Shown here in pieces: positions 8,539 through 16,956 of a DNA stretch of 64,000 nucleotides (the first letter of the stretch is position 1; each line of letters starts with the position of its first letter). The stretch is from NCBI RefSeq assembly GCF_001519055.1, contig NZ_KQ954295.1, positions 104,233-168,232 of the forward strand, in the 5' to 3' direction. Source of the DNA: Novosphingobium sp. Fuku2-ISO-50. Lineage in GTDB: Bacteria > Pseudomonadota > Alphaproteobacteria > Sphingomonadales > Sphingomonadaceae. The notes below the pieces were generated by a model, which saw only the letters and a program-made list of their open reading frames with translations, searched no databases and was not told where the DNA came from. The position numbers and the translations under genes were made by a program.

Positions 8539-10734
8539 TCAGGAATAATAGCGGCGATAGCTGTGGTAGAAGGCATCTTCGCCATAGCCGAACCGCGCCT
8601 GTTTGCGCATGTCGACCCGAGTCAGCGCGACGCCTGCCAGTTGCACCCGGTTACCCGGCAGCAGGCGCAGCGCCGCCCGCAGCGCGCTGTCGGGTGTCTT
8701 GCGCCAGCGGACCACGAAGACCGAGGCGTCGGCCTTGCCCAGCACCAGCCGCGCATCGGCAATCGGCAGCACCGGCGCGGTATCGATGATCACCGCGTGA
8801 TACTTCGCACGCGCCGTTTCGAGCAGCCGATCCATCTCGTCCCCGGTCAAGAGCTCCGGCGCGTCGGTCGTGTCGCGCGAAACCGGCAGGATCGCGAGCC
8901 CGGTTGCCGGATCGACCGAGATGGCCGCATCGAGTTCGACTTCACCGCGCAGCACTTCGATCAATCCGGGGCGCCCTTCGCGATCGGGCACGAATTCGCT
9001 GACCCCCTGGCGGCGCAAGTCGCAATCGATCAGCAGCACGCGGTCGCCCGAAGCCGCCATCGAGCGGGCAAGGCAGATCGAGGTGGTGGTCTTGCCTTCA
9101 TCGGGCAGCGACGAGGTGATCGCGATGACTTTGGCGTTGGTCGTGTTCATCGCAATCGAAGCGCGCAGCGAGCGGAAGCTCTCGGCAAAGGCCGAGCGCG
9201 GGCTCTCGATCAACGCCTCGGTCGGACTGGCCTTGCGACCGCGCACCATGACCGAGCCCAGCGACGGGATCGAGCCGAGATAGCGCACGCCAAGCCGTTG
9301 TTCGATGTCATCGCCAGTCGTGATCCCGCTATAGTTCAGCTCGGCCAGAAACGCGGCGGCGACCCCCAGCCCCAACCCGACCGCAAACGACAGGATCAGG
9401 TTGATCAGGACATGCGGGCTGTCGGGCACGAGCGGCACCGAGGCCGGATGCAGCATCTCGGCGTCGGCCTGTTCGGTGCCTTCGCGCGCGGTCAGTTCCT
9501 TGTAACGGTTGAGATAGCTTTCGTAGAGCGCGTTCGACGTTTCGGCCCGCTTTTCCAGATCCTGCAACCCGGTCTTGGCCGAATTGCTGATCGCCAGCGC
9601 GCCGCGCGACTGTGTCAGCGAGCCCGACAGCGAGGCCAGCCGCTGGTCCGAAGCTTGCGCCTTGGCCTCAAGCCCGGCGATCACGCGCCGGGTTTCACCG
9701 GCGACCTGTTCGTCGAGCGCGCGCAGCGTGGCGCGCGCCTTGATCACATCGGGATGGAGGCTGCCATAGCGTGCCTGGAGCGAGGCGAGCTCGCCGGCCG
9801 CCGTCGCCTGTTGCGCGCGCAGCGCGGCAATTGCGGGCGAGGCGAGCGTTTCGCCGACATTGCCGCCGTTGGCCGCACCGGCCTGCTGGTGCCGCGCCGC
9901 ATCGAGCCGCGCCGCATCTTCGGCCTGTTCGGCGCGAGCGCGCGCCAGTTCCTGATTGTAGGCAGAGATTTCCTGCTCGGTCAGCGTGCCCTGGTTGGTG
10001 CTGAGCAAGTTGTGCGCGATGCGATAGTTCTGTTCGGCGGCACTGTCGGCCAGCGCCTGGCTGCGCAGTTGATCGAGCCGCGCAGCGATCATCCCGGTGG
10101 TCTGGCGCGCACCGTCGCGCTTGGCATCGAGCGCGCCGCGCGTAAACTGTTCGGCAAAGGCATTGGCCACTTTGGCCGCCTGATCGGCGCTGCGGCTGTC
10201 ATACGTGATGCCGATGTCATAAGTCGAGCCGATGCGCTGCACATTGAGATGCTTGCGCAGATAGTCGATCGTCGCGAGGCGCGCCGCGCCGCGCCCGGCC
10301 TCGGCGACGATGCGCGGATCCTTGTCCAGCCCCAGACGATCGATCACCGCGTTCATGTTGTCGCTCGACGTCACTTGCGCAACTTGCGTGTCGACAAAGG
10401 CGTCGGTGGGGGCCTGCTGCTCGGTCACGCGATCGTTGGTGCTTGCCGGCGCGATCATCGCGGTCTTGTTGCTCAGCGTGACATCGGCATGGGCGACATA
10501 GATCCGCGGCTGCAACGCAGTGACAATCGCGCCGATTGCAAGCGATCCCCCCAGCACCGAGACAAACAGGCCCGACCGGCGGCGGAAAATGCCGATCAGG
10601 AATTTGAGATCGATGCGGTCGTTTCCGGCGACCGGCACCGCACGCGGCTCTGCCAGCCAGGCCGGCAGGACATCGCCCGGGCCGCGAAGCGCACCGACGG
10701 CGCTCGAGTCCAATGTGTTGACAGCGGTGCTCAC
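8539..10734 (-). CDS. polysaccharide co-polymerase with tyrosine autokinase domain (Wzc/ExoP type)
   Basis: 731 residues from GTG 10734, which follows AAGGAG by 7 bases; this is far better than the in-frame ATG 48 codons upstream. An N-terminal Wzz region with a transmembrane helix is followed by a long periplasmic coiled coil, a second helix near residue 430-460, and a BY-kinase domain. That domain has Walker A DEGKTTTS (about 544-551), Walker A' LLIDCDLR and Walker B AVIIDTAP. A C-terminal tyrosine cluster (YGEDAFYHSYRRYYS) is the autophosphorylation tail. It controls chain length and export with Wza, encoded divergently at 11336. Confidence 0.93.
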   Translation of the reverse strand: MSTAVNTLDSSAVGALRGPGDVLPAWLAEPRAVPVAGNDRIDLKFLIGIFRRRSGLFVSVLGGSLAIGAIVTALQPRIYVAHADVTLSNKTAMIAPASTNDRVTEQQAPTDAFVDTQVAQVTSSDNMNAVIDRLGLDKDPRIVAEAGRGAARLATIDYLRKHLNVQRIGSTYDIGITYDSRSADQAAKVANAFAEQFTRGALDAKRDGARQTTGMIAARLDQLRSQALADSAAEQNYRIAHNLLSTNQGTLTEQEISAYNQELARARAEQAEDAARLDAARHQQAGAANGGNVGETLASPAIAALRAQQATAAGELASLQARYGSLHPDVIKARATLRALDEQVAGETRRVIAGLEAKAQASDQRLASLSGSLTQSRGALAISNSAKTGLQDLEKRAETSNALYESYLNRYKELTAREGTEQADAEMLHPASVPLVPDSPHVLINLILSFAVGLGLGVAAAFLAELNYSGITTGDDIEQRLGVRYLGSIPSLGSVMVRGRKASPTEALIESPRSAFAESFRSLRASIAMNTTNAKVIAITSSLPDEGKTTTSICLARSMAASGDRVLLIDCDLRRQGVSEFVPDREGRPGLIEVLRGEVELDAAISVDPATGLAILPVSRDTTDAPELLTGDEMDRLLETARAKYHAVIIDTAPVLPIADARLVLGKADASVFVVRWRKTPDSALRAALRLLPGNRVQLAGVALTRVDMRKQARFGYGEDAFYHSYRRYYS

Positions 10735-11217
10735 CCTTATGCTCCTTCGCTGACGATTCGGCACAGATGGCCCGGCAGATGTGCCGCGCGATCGCAAACC
10801 GAACGGGTTTTCAAAAAACCAGTCTGATGCCCTACGTAATGCCGTGCCCCGGGATGCCGTATCCGTGGGAAAGGACATCCGTAAGCTGCGAGAGTCAGAC
10901 TAGGCGACCGCGCCCGTCGCGAAAGGCGAAGCATATCCGCAGCGGAGGGAAAACGGGGCGGTCGGGTCCGGCGGCAGGGGGGCGCGCCGTGCCGCGGCAG
11001 AGACCCGACCTGCCCCCCGCCGAAGCAGCGCCGACATCTGACGGTTACGCGCGCTACGCACCGGCACAACTCGGGAAAAGCGCTTAGGAAACTGCCTCAG
11101 GAAGGCGCGGAAAGTGCCGCGTCACCCTCACCGGGGCGAGGCCGGACGAGCCATCGGACCGGTCAGAAACGGCGCGGGAATATCTCCATGCCGGATTTTT
11201 CGTTACGGCGCGACCGA

Positions 11218-11245
11218 TTGAGCTTTTCCGCGACAGGCATAAAAA
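11218..11245 (+). promoter_or_regulatory. candidate promoter of the wza-like gene
   Basis: TTGAGC and TAAAAA are separated by 16 bases, about 90 bases before the lipoprotein gene. It lies in the 600-base divergent region 10735-11335, where no gene is seen. Pattern match only. Confidence 0.35.
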
Positions 11246-11335
11246 CAAGGTCAGCGGCCGCCACCGGGAAAAGCATCTTCCGATCGGGCATTCGCCGTCA
11301 TTTCAAGGTTATTGCGGGAATAGATGGGGAATAAC

Positions 11336-11923
11336 ATGCGCACATTCACGATTACGGTTGCAACGGCGGCCTTGATCATGCCGTTTCTTTCCGGATGCAG
11401 CGAAGGCAGAGTCGCGCCGCTCGCCTCGGCCAGCGCAGCACAAAACGGCTCGGCACAGGCCGGCGGCTATCACCTGGGCGCAGGCGACAAGCTGCGGATC
11501 ACGGTTTACAACGAACCGGCGCTGACCGGCGAATACAGCGTGACACCGGCAGGCGCTGTCGCGTTTCCGCTGATCGGCACGGTCAATGTCGCCGACCATA
11601 CGATCGAGCAAGTCACCGCCGACATTACCCACCGGCTCGACGGCGGCTATGTCCAGGATCCGCGCGTCAGCGTCGAAGTGCTGAACTTCCGCCCGTTCTA
11701 TATCCTCGGAGAAGTCAACAAGCCGGGCGAGTATCCGTATTCGTCAGGTCTGACCGTCGACAAGGCCGTCGCACTGGCCGGCGGCTTTACCTATCGCGCC
11801 AATTCCCGGGTCGGCTTTCTGCGCCGGGACAACGGACCGGCGGAAGGCAGCGTCGCGCTGCGCGGCACCCCTGTCGCGGTTCAGCCCGGCGACACGATCC
11901 GCATTGGTGAACGCTATTTCTGA
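11336..11923 (+). CDS. polysaccharide export lipoprotein, Wza/GumB family
   Basis: 195 residues with a lipoprotein signal ending in the lipobox LSGC. A Poly_export domain follows (YHLGAGDKLRITVYNEP, then GTVNVADHTIEQVTADI), then a SLBB-like segment (FYILGEVNKPGEYPY). The family forms the outer-membrane export channel that docks on the Wzc-type protein. ATG 11336 has GGGGA upstream; ATG 11324 is an equally usable start adding four residues. It is shorter than Wza of E. coli and has one SLBB domain, as in GumB-type proteins. Confidence 0.92.
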   Translation: MRTFTITVATAALIMPFLSGCSEGRVAPLASASAAQNGSAQAGGYHLGAGDKLRITVYNEPALTGEYSVTPAGAVAFPLIGTVNVADHTIEQVTADITHRLDGGYVQDPRVSVEVLNFRPFYILGEVNKPGEYPYSSGLTVDKAVALAGGFTYRANSRVGFLRRDNGPAEGSVALRGTPVAVQPGDTIRIGERYF

Positions 11924-13179
11924 CGCGCGACGCCAAGCGGTCGATCCGGAAATCGCAAAACCACCGGCATGGATCGCGTTGGTGCCGATCCAGCTTGGCC
12001 TGAGCCGGGTTGGCAGCGCCTGACAGACCTTCGGACAACGCCGCTCTGCAGCGACAACGCCTGACGCTAGCGGATTGTTTTTGACATTTGCATCCCGCCA
12101 TCCGGATAGCACGGCCGCAAATGTCAAAAACGGACCACGTGCCAGCCTCACGAGCCACGCGTCAGGCGCCGCGTTGCCACCAGCCGGTGTGGCCAACCAC
12201 CGCCCGCGCCGCGACCATGTCCGGCGCCGGCAGGCGCGGCAGAAAACGGCGGCCCCGCCAAGCCTGCGCATGATCGCGCCGGTGTCGAAATTCGGCGGCA
12301 GCGCGCGACGCGAATTTACCCCGCCGCGCACAGAACCGATCCGGGCTGCCGGGCGAGCCATGCACGGCGTAGTGCACGGAATGCACGGCAGTACGCGCGC
12401 CGCCTGCAAAACGCCTTCGGCCGGGCAGCCGCTTGCCCCCGCTGAAGACCGCCACCGGCCCAATTGTCAGCGGCGGGTCAATTGGGGCATCCGCCTCCAG
12501 CCGGGCCTGCGCAATGCAGGCATCGGCCGCCGCGCAATTTCGCATGAAGTGCGCCCATGATCTGAACCCCGCCTGATCTGAACGCACGCCGCCGATTGGC
12601 CGCCAGCGCGACTCGAGCGACCGTCGCCGCACGGCTTTCACGCGTCAGGCGCCCAAAACCGATCTCCAACGAAACCCGCCATGCCAAAGTACTGCATCCG
12701 TTTTGGAGAAGGCGTCAGGCAAGGCCCTGCCCACCGAGCCCGCCGCAACCTGCAAAAATCGTGGCCGCTCCGATCTCCAGGCTGCACCGCGGCTCACACT
12801 GCAGCGCCACACAAGACCTGACCCAGGCTTCGCAACCCCGCATCCGGCTGCGACTTTCTCCATCCCGCACTGCGACATTGGCGGCCTGCCAATACAGGTA
12901 CTCCACCAATGCTCCATTTTGGTTTTACGCCACCGACACTGGATAGCCCCGGATGACGACAACAGATGCCGTACCAGGATTGCCAAAGGATTGGGGCTCG
13001 ATTACCTGTTTATAGGCGCTTTTCCCGTAACAGCGGGATTGACCGTTAAGAGGTTCGCCCGGTCCTTCAGCTTTGCTGCCGGGTGATCGAAAACAAGGCG
13101 GCAGCGGATCGGGAGGAAATATCCCCCTTTCGGCAATCAAGCCGCAGTAACTGTCAAGATGTCACGCATGAAAGCCGCG
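11924..13179. other. gene-poor stretch inside the EPS locus
   Basis: About 1.25 kb in which frames on both strands show no recognisable domain, no convincing ribosome binding site and mutually overlapping arginine/proline-rich translations typical of non-coding GC-rich DNA. It contains the 75-bp palindromic element at 12067. The part from about 12870 to 13060 is visibly less GC-rich. It may be a decayed gene remnant or a regulatory region; I see nothing codable. Confidence 0.5.
12067..12141 (+). repeat. 75-bp palindromic element, copy A
   Basis: It has perfect 14-base inverted arms TTTTTGACATTTGC (12078-12091) and GCAAATGTCAAAAA (12117-12130) around a 25-base centre containing TCCGGA. It begins with CTAG; the expected CTAG at the other end has decayed to CGTG. 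The element recurs in opposite orientation at 63564-63638 with 68 of 75 identical bases. Confidence 0.85.
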
Positions 13180-13231
13180 CCATATTACGGGGCCATATTA
13201 CGGGGCCATATTACGGGGCCATATTACGGGG
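13180..13231 (+). repeat. four perfect tandem copies of a 13-bp unit
   Basis: The unit CCATATTACGGGG is repeated four times without mismatch, immediately before the small membrane-protein ORF at 13240. The last copy provides the GGGGGA that could act as its ribosome binding site. The unit length is not a multiple of three, so copy-number change would shift any frame reading through it. Confidence 0.9.
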
Positions 13232-13239
13232 GATGTCGA

Positions 13240-13392
13240 GTGGACAAGATTATCTGGAGCGAAAATTCGCGCGACACGCCCTACACCATGGGCGAGCGCG
13301 GCGGGCTCGATGCCGCGCGCGGACAGATCATCGGACTTGCCATCAGCCAAGTGTTCTGGCTGGGCCTGGCGCTTGCCTGGGCACGCTTTTGA
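13240..13392 (+). CDS. small single-pass membrane protein, unrecognised
   Basis: From GTG 13240, which sits 6 bases after GGGGGA, the frame encodes 50 residues. A polar N-terminal half (DKIIWSENSRDTPYTMGERG) is followed by one hydrophobic segment (IIGLAISQVFWLGLALAWA). An in-frame ATG at 13159 would extend it through the 13-bp repeats. It lies between the Wza-like and priming-transferase genes of the EPS locus. I do not recognise a family, so it may be lineage-specific or not a gene. Confidence 0.45.
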   Translation: MDKIIWSENSRDTPYTMGERGGLDAARGQIIGLAISQVFWLGLALAWARF

Positions 13393-13543
13393 GCCGACCA
13401 GGCTCGTCCTTACACCATCCGAGTGACGCGCAAACATGGGCCTCGCGCCGCTTGCGCGCGAACCGGACCCGCAAAACCCGCATTTAGGCCACGAAATCCG
13501 ACCGCGCGCCTGATCGCACAATAGCGCCGATCCCGCGCGGCAA

Positions 13544-14431
13544 TCACCAGGCCCCCCGGCCACTCAACACTGCAGGCACCGTCCGCACGAGAATGAGCAA
13601 ATAGAGCCGTAGCGAGCGCCCACGGGCAAAGGCGACATCGAAGGCCACCCGACGACGATAGGACGTATCGGCATCGCGCTGGACCTGCCACAGCCCGGTC
13701 AGCCCCGGCCGTACCCGGCAATAGATCGCAAAGTGGCGCCCATAGCGGGGAATTTCCGATTCCACGATCGGGCGCGGCCCGACCAGGCTCATGTCGCCGC
13801 GCAACACATTGAACAACTGCGGCAATTCATCGAGACTGGTCCGCCGCAAAAAGCGACCGATCGAAGTTATCCTCGGATCATGCCGCAGCTTCTGACTGGT
13901 CTGCCATTCGGCCCGCGCCGAAGGATCACTGTCCAACAGGGCCTTGAGCTGGGCGTCGGCATCGATCGCCATGGTGCGAAACTTCAGGCAGGCAAAGCGC
14001 CGCCCATGACGCCCCACCCGGCGATGCGCAAACAGCATGGGCCCCCGGCTTGTCACCTTCACCGCCAGCGCCACCAGTGCCATGACCGGAAAGGCCAGCA
14101 TCAGCGCAAGCAAGGCCCCGAGAATGTCCAACGCCCGGATCATGCCGTCGGCCACCAGCATCCCCGGCAGCGTATCGGTCGCCGGATAGTGCCGCGGCGC
14201 CGGATGAGCGGCCGCCAGACCATCCGGCCCCATACCCTCCGCCCCCATACTCTCCAACACTGCGGGCTCCGACGATATGGCCCGCATCGCCACGGCCCTT
14301 GGCGGAACGGCCCTGGCCGCACCGGGCGCGCCCGGCGACGACGACACGCCCGCCTCAGCCTGATCGGAACTGTCCTTCGGGGGAAGTGCCTGCTCTGATA
14401 CGGGCAGAGGGGCTGCGGCATTGACGGTCAT
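13544..14431 (-). CDS. undecaprenyl-phosphate sugar phosphotransferase (ExoY/WbaP family)
   Basis: 295 residues from ATG 14431; an in-frame TTG at 14512 is an alternative. An alanine/proline-rich N-terminus precedes one hydrophobic helix (ALDILGALLALMLAFPVMAL). The bacterial sugar transferase domain then shows KFRTM, DPRITSIGRFLRRTSLDELP, DMSLVGPRP and YCRVRPGLTGLWQV. These enzymes put the first sugar phosphate on undecaprenyl phosphate and so start the repeat unit. It lacks the multi-helix N-terminal domain of full WbaP, so it is the short ExoY type. Confidence 0.93.
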   Translation of the reverse strand: MTVNAAAPLPVSEQALPPKDSSDQAEAGVSSSPGAPGAARAVPPRAVAMRAISSEPAVLESMGAEGMGPDGLAAAHPAPRHYPATDTLPGMLVADGMIRALDILGALLALMLAFPVMALVALAVKVTSRGPMLFAHRRVGRHGRRFACLKFRTMAIDADAQLKALLDSDPSARAEWQTSQKLRHDPRITSIGRFLRRTSLDELPQLFNVLRGDMSLVGPRPIVESEIPRYGRHFAIYCRVRPGLTGLWQVQRDADTSYRRRVAFDVAFARGRSLRLYLLILVRTVPAVLSGRGAW

Positions 14432-14594
14432 TCGCGGGCGCAACGGGCGTCTCCCTCTTGCTCGGCCGATCGCGACAGCGCGATCACACAAAGCGCAAGA
14501 TGAAGGGCGCAAGCCCGCAGGTCAGCGAGGGAAAGACCCGGGACGGTTGGATTGGGACTTCGTTACGTGCCGAAATCGCGCCCGGACCGACGCA

Positions 14595-14858
14595 TCAGCG
14601 CAGATATCCCAGCACCCAGAAAATCAGCACCCACAGCGCGCCGGAGCAGACCAGCGGCAGAATAAGCCGCAACCATACCGGATAGAGCATGACGGCCGAA
14701 TCCCGGATCTCTGTCGGACTTTCCGCAAAAGCCCAGAGATTCTGGTGCATTCTGTGGACCGGCGACGCGACAAAGCCATCGCGTTCGCCGGCCGGGCGCG
14801 GCTGGGCGCGTGCTTCGTCTTCGGGTTTGGGAAAATGGCGGTATTTGCGCTGCGGCAT
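14595..14858 (-). CDS. small C-terminally anchored membrane protein, unrecognised
   Basis: 87 residues, with GAGGTG placed well before ATG 14858. A charged N-terminus (MPQRKYRHFPKPEDEARAQP) leads to a hydrophobic C-terminal part (VWLRLILPLVCSGALWVLIF). The clean ribosome binding site argues that it is real. It is upstream of and co-oriented with the priming transferase and may be expressed with it. No family is recognised. Confidence 0.6.
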   Translation of the reverse strand: MPQRKYRHFPKPEDEARAQPRPAGERDGFVASPVHRMHQNLWAFAESPTEIRDSAVMLYPVWLRLILPLVCSGALWVLIFWVLGYLR

Positions 14859-15001
14859 GGCGTCACCTCGACATGAGGCGAAATACCGCGACGCAGCTTA
14901 AGCCCCCCGCTTCGGCATATAGGGATTACCACGCAGCGACCGTGCCCGCAGAGCCGCTGCATGGTTCACTTCATTATCGAGCAGTTTTGAACTGTTCCAG
15001 T

Positions 15002-15070
15002 GTAGTGGATCTGAAATTCGCACCGCACCTGCCCGCTTGGGGTACGCGAACTTCAGATTCGGCCCACTAG
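15002..15070 (-). repeat. palindromic element B, related to the 75-bp elements
   Basis: Imperfect inverted arms (ATCTGAAATTCGC at 15009-15021, facing GCGAACTTCAGAT on the same strand) enclose about 25 bases. The right end is CTAG (15067-15070) and the left end GTAG. Read inward from the CTAG end, 19 of 25 bases match the corresponding end of the element at 63564. The TAG of the terminal CTAG is the stop codon of the Nudix gene. Confidence 0.65.
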
Positions 15071-15861
15071 CCGCGCGCTGCGCCATCGAGCGGCTCGCCA
15101 TCGACAGGGTAACCCGCGTCGGACGGAATCACCAGCCAGCGCACCCCGTCGCGCTCTTCCATCCAGGGCGAAATCGTCTGGATCGGGGTCGCCAGCGCAT
15201 GGTCGCGCACGGCCGCGAAATCGGGCCACAGCGCCAGTCGTTCGAGATTGCGCCGGGTCGGGAAGATCACCTTGATCCGTCCCGCATCCGCCAGATCGAG
15301 CGCCTCTTGCGCCGTGGCCCAGAACAAGTGCTGCGTCTCGGTGGCATCGGCGGCCAGATCGAGCGCGCCGGTCCCGACATCGGCCAGATAGAACCGCGTA
15401 TCATAGACGCGGATCTCGCGATGGCGGGGCCACCAGCGCGCAAAGGGGATCAAACTGTCAAAATCGATCGCCCAACCTTCATCGGCCAGAATTGCCCCCA
15501 GTGTCTCGCCTGCGAGCAGGCGCCGACGCGCGTCGATCGCGCGAGGGGCGGTGACGGTTCCCTTTACACCGACGACAAGCCCGGATTCCTCCAGCGCTTC
15601 GCGCACGGCCGCGATCCGTGCCGCGGCATCGTCGGGATCGAGGTCCGCAGCCTCCGGCAGAGAATCGGCCAAGGCACGATCGGCGGGATCGACCGCTCCC
15701 CCCGGAAAGACGGTCGCGCCGCCGGCAAAAGCCATCGCCCCCGACCGTTCGAGCAACAGCAGTTGCGGCGGCCCGCCGTCTGCATTGCGTCGAAACACCA
15801 CCACGGTTGCCGCCGGTCGCGCCGGCGGAGCATCCTCTACCCAATCGCTTGTTCTTGTCAT
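15067..15861 (-). CDS. Nudix hydrolase (NUDT19-like)
   Basis: 264 residues from ATG 15861. A Nudix fold is indicated by GGATVFPGGAVDPADRAL and, after an insertion, REALEESGL, which matches the REUxEExGU core. The spacer between the two halves of the Nudix box is longer than canonical, as in NUDT7/NUDT19-type CoA or nucleotide pyrophosphohydrolases. Such enzymes hydrolyse a nucleoside diphosphate linked to another moiety; the substrate is not deducible. The stop codon lies in the end of a palindromic repeat. Confidence 0.85.
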   Translation of the reverse strand: MTRTSDWVEDAPPARPAATVVVFRRNADGGPPQLLLLERSGAMAFAGGATVFPGGAVDPADRALADSLPEAADLDPDDAAARIAAVREALEESGLVVGVKGTVTAPRAIDARRRLLAGETLGAILADEGWAIDFDSLIPFARWWPRHREIRVYDTRFYLADVGTGALDLAADATETQHLFWATAQEALDLADAGRIKVIFPTRRNLERLALWPDFAAVRDHALATPIQTISPWMEERDGVRWLVIPSDAGYPVDGEPLDGAARG

Positions 15862-16230
15862 GGCAACAGGATGATACGCCCGGACGATCTTGCCAAGGGG
15901 GACATGCGCCGCCCTGACCGAATTCCGAAACTGTCGGCATGCTTTACACCTGCCCATCGGCGCTCGTGCAGATCGCGAAAAATTGCACGGTTTTCGGTGC
16001 CGAAGACGATTTGGCACGGGTCATGCATTACCCTGTATGTCCCTAAGATGCCCCAAATTGACAAGGCGGAGCCTGTCCCCAAGTTTCCCGGCTCCGCCTT
16101 TCGACCCTAACCGATTTCCGCCGGTCTCCCCCCGGCATTGCCCAGTACCCGAGCTCAGTACCCCGATTATCGTGTCCCCCCCGATTGTCGTGTCCCCCCA
16201 AATGCCCCGTCCCCGGAGCATCAACGTCCC
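15862..16230. other. non-coding stretch with a hairpin and short direct repeats
   Basis: No gene is seen. AAGGCGGAGCC (16063-16073) pairs perfectly with GGCTCCGCCTT (16090-16100), forming a stable stem. At 16159-16200 a unit reading CGATTATCGTGTCCCC is followed by CGATTGTCGTGTCCCC, with further CGTCCCC echoes after it. It lies beyond the terminator of the grxD operon. Confidence 0.55.
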
Positions 16231-16271
16231 CAAAAGAAAACGCGGCCCCCGCCATAGCGGGGGCCGCGTTT
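16231..16271 (-). terminator. rho-independent terminator of the grxD operon
   Basis: A perfect 15-base stem AAACGCGGCCCCCGC / GCGGGGGCCGCGTTT with loop CATA is followed on the minus strand by TTTTCTTTT. It is about 75 bases after the grxD stop. Confidence 0.9.
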
Positions 16272-16345
16272 CACTTTGTGCGTGGAAGGAGTGTGCGCAA
16301 AGCGGACCGGGCGGCAAGGCCCTGCCGCTCTCGCGGCAAATCGCT

Positions 16346-16681
16346 TCAGGCTCGCGCGACGCCCGCTTCAGTCACCAGCTGCTCAAGCTCGCCGGCTTCG
16401 AACATTTCCATCATGATGTCCGAACCGCCGACGAATTCGCCTTTTACATAAAGCTGGGGGATCGTCGGCCAATCGGAAAAGGCCTTGATCGCCTGGCGGA
16501 TCTCCATGTCCTGCAACACGTCGACAGTCGCGTATTCGACCCCCAACCGTTCGAGAATGGCCACTGCCCGGCTCGAAAACCCGCATTGCGGGAACAACGG
16601 CGTGCCTTTCATGAACAGGACCACATCATTGCCCTGGACAATTTCGGTAAGGCGTTCGGCGGTGCTGGCGGTCTGCGACAT
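16346..16681 (-). CDS. grxD: monothiol glutaredoxin, Grx4 family
   Basis: 111 residues with the monothiol active site CGFS (Cys33) in GTPLFPQCGFSSRAV, the WPTIPQLYVKGEFVGG glutathione-binding region and a GSDIM motif. Grx4 proteins bind a [2Fe-2S] cluster with glutathione and pass it on, and they pair with BolA proteins. The bolA gene lies directly upstream, so the pair likely acts in iron-sulfur trafficking. Confidence 0.95.
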   Translation of the reverse strand: MSQTASTAERLTEIVQGNDVVLFMKGTPLFPQCGFSSRAVAILERLGVEYATVDVLQDMEIRQAIKAFSDWPTIPQLYVKGEFVGGSDIMMEMFEAGELEQLVTEAGVARA

Positions 16682-16713
16682 GGGTCTTGGCGGTCCTTTC
16701 GGGACAATACGAA

Positions 16714-16956
16714 TCAGACGCCCGAAATGGGCACGGCAGTGGTCAATTGCAAGGCGTGCAAGGCACCGCCCATGCGCCCGCCCAAGGCCGCATAGACCGC
16801 CTTGTGCTGGGCCACCCGGCTCATGCCCTGAAATGCGGCAGAAACGACATGCGCGGCATAATGATCGCCATCGCCGGCCAGATCGGTGATCGTGACCTCG
16901 GCATCGGGCAGCGCCGCACGGATCATCGTGGCGATGTCGTCGGCGGCCATCGCCAT
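16714..16956 (-). CDS. BolA family protein
   Basis: 80 residues. The BolA fold is supported by DDIATMIRAALPDAEVTITD, GDHYAAHVVSAAF and QHKAVYAALGGRMGGALHAL, including the conserved histidine used in Fe-S complexes with Grx4. The start overlaps the DUF1476 stop by one base (TGATG); a second in-frame ATG follows two codons later. It is co-transcribed with grxD downstream. The usual partner role is Fe-S cluster transfer or assembly. Confidence 0.9.
   Translation of the reverse strand: MAMAADDIATMIRAALPDAEVTITDLAGDGDHYAAHVVSAAFQGMSRVAQHKAVYAALGGRMGGALHALQLTTAVPISGV

Noticed and set aside
10735..10878. Upstream ATG giving 48 more residues to the tyrosine autokinase
   Set aside because: GTG 10734 has AAGGAG at ideal spacing, and the extension reads as non-conserved basic sequence.
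12067..12141. Short frames reading through the palindromic element as coding genes
   Set aside because: Both copies translate to similar cysteine-rich peptides only because the DNA element is conserved; the palindrome and defined ends explain the similarity better than a protein.
13180..13231. Possible CRISPR or iteron origin
   Set aside because: The 13-bp units are adjacent with no spacers. Iterons are conceivable in length, but there is no replication gene or AT-rich unwinding region nearby.
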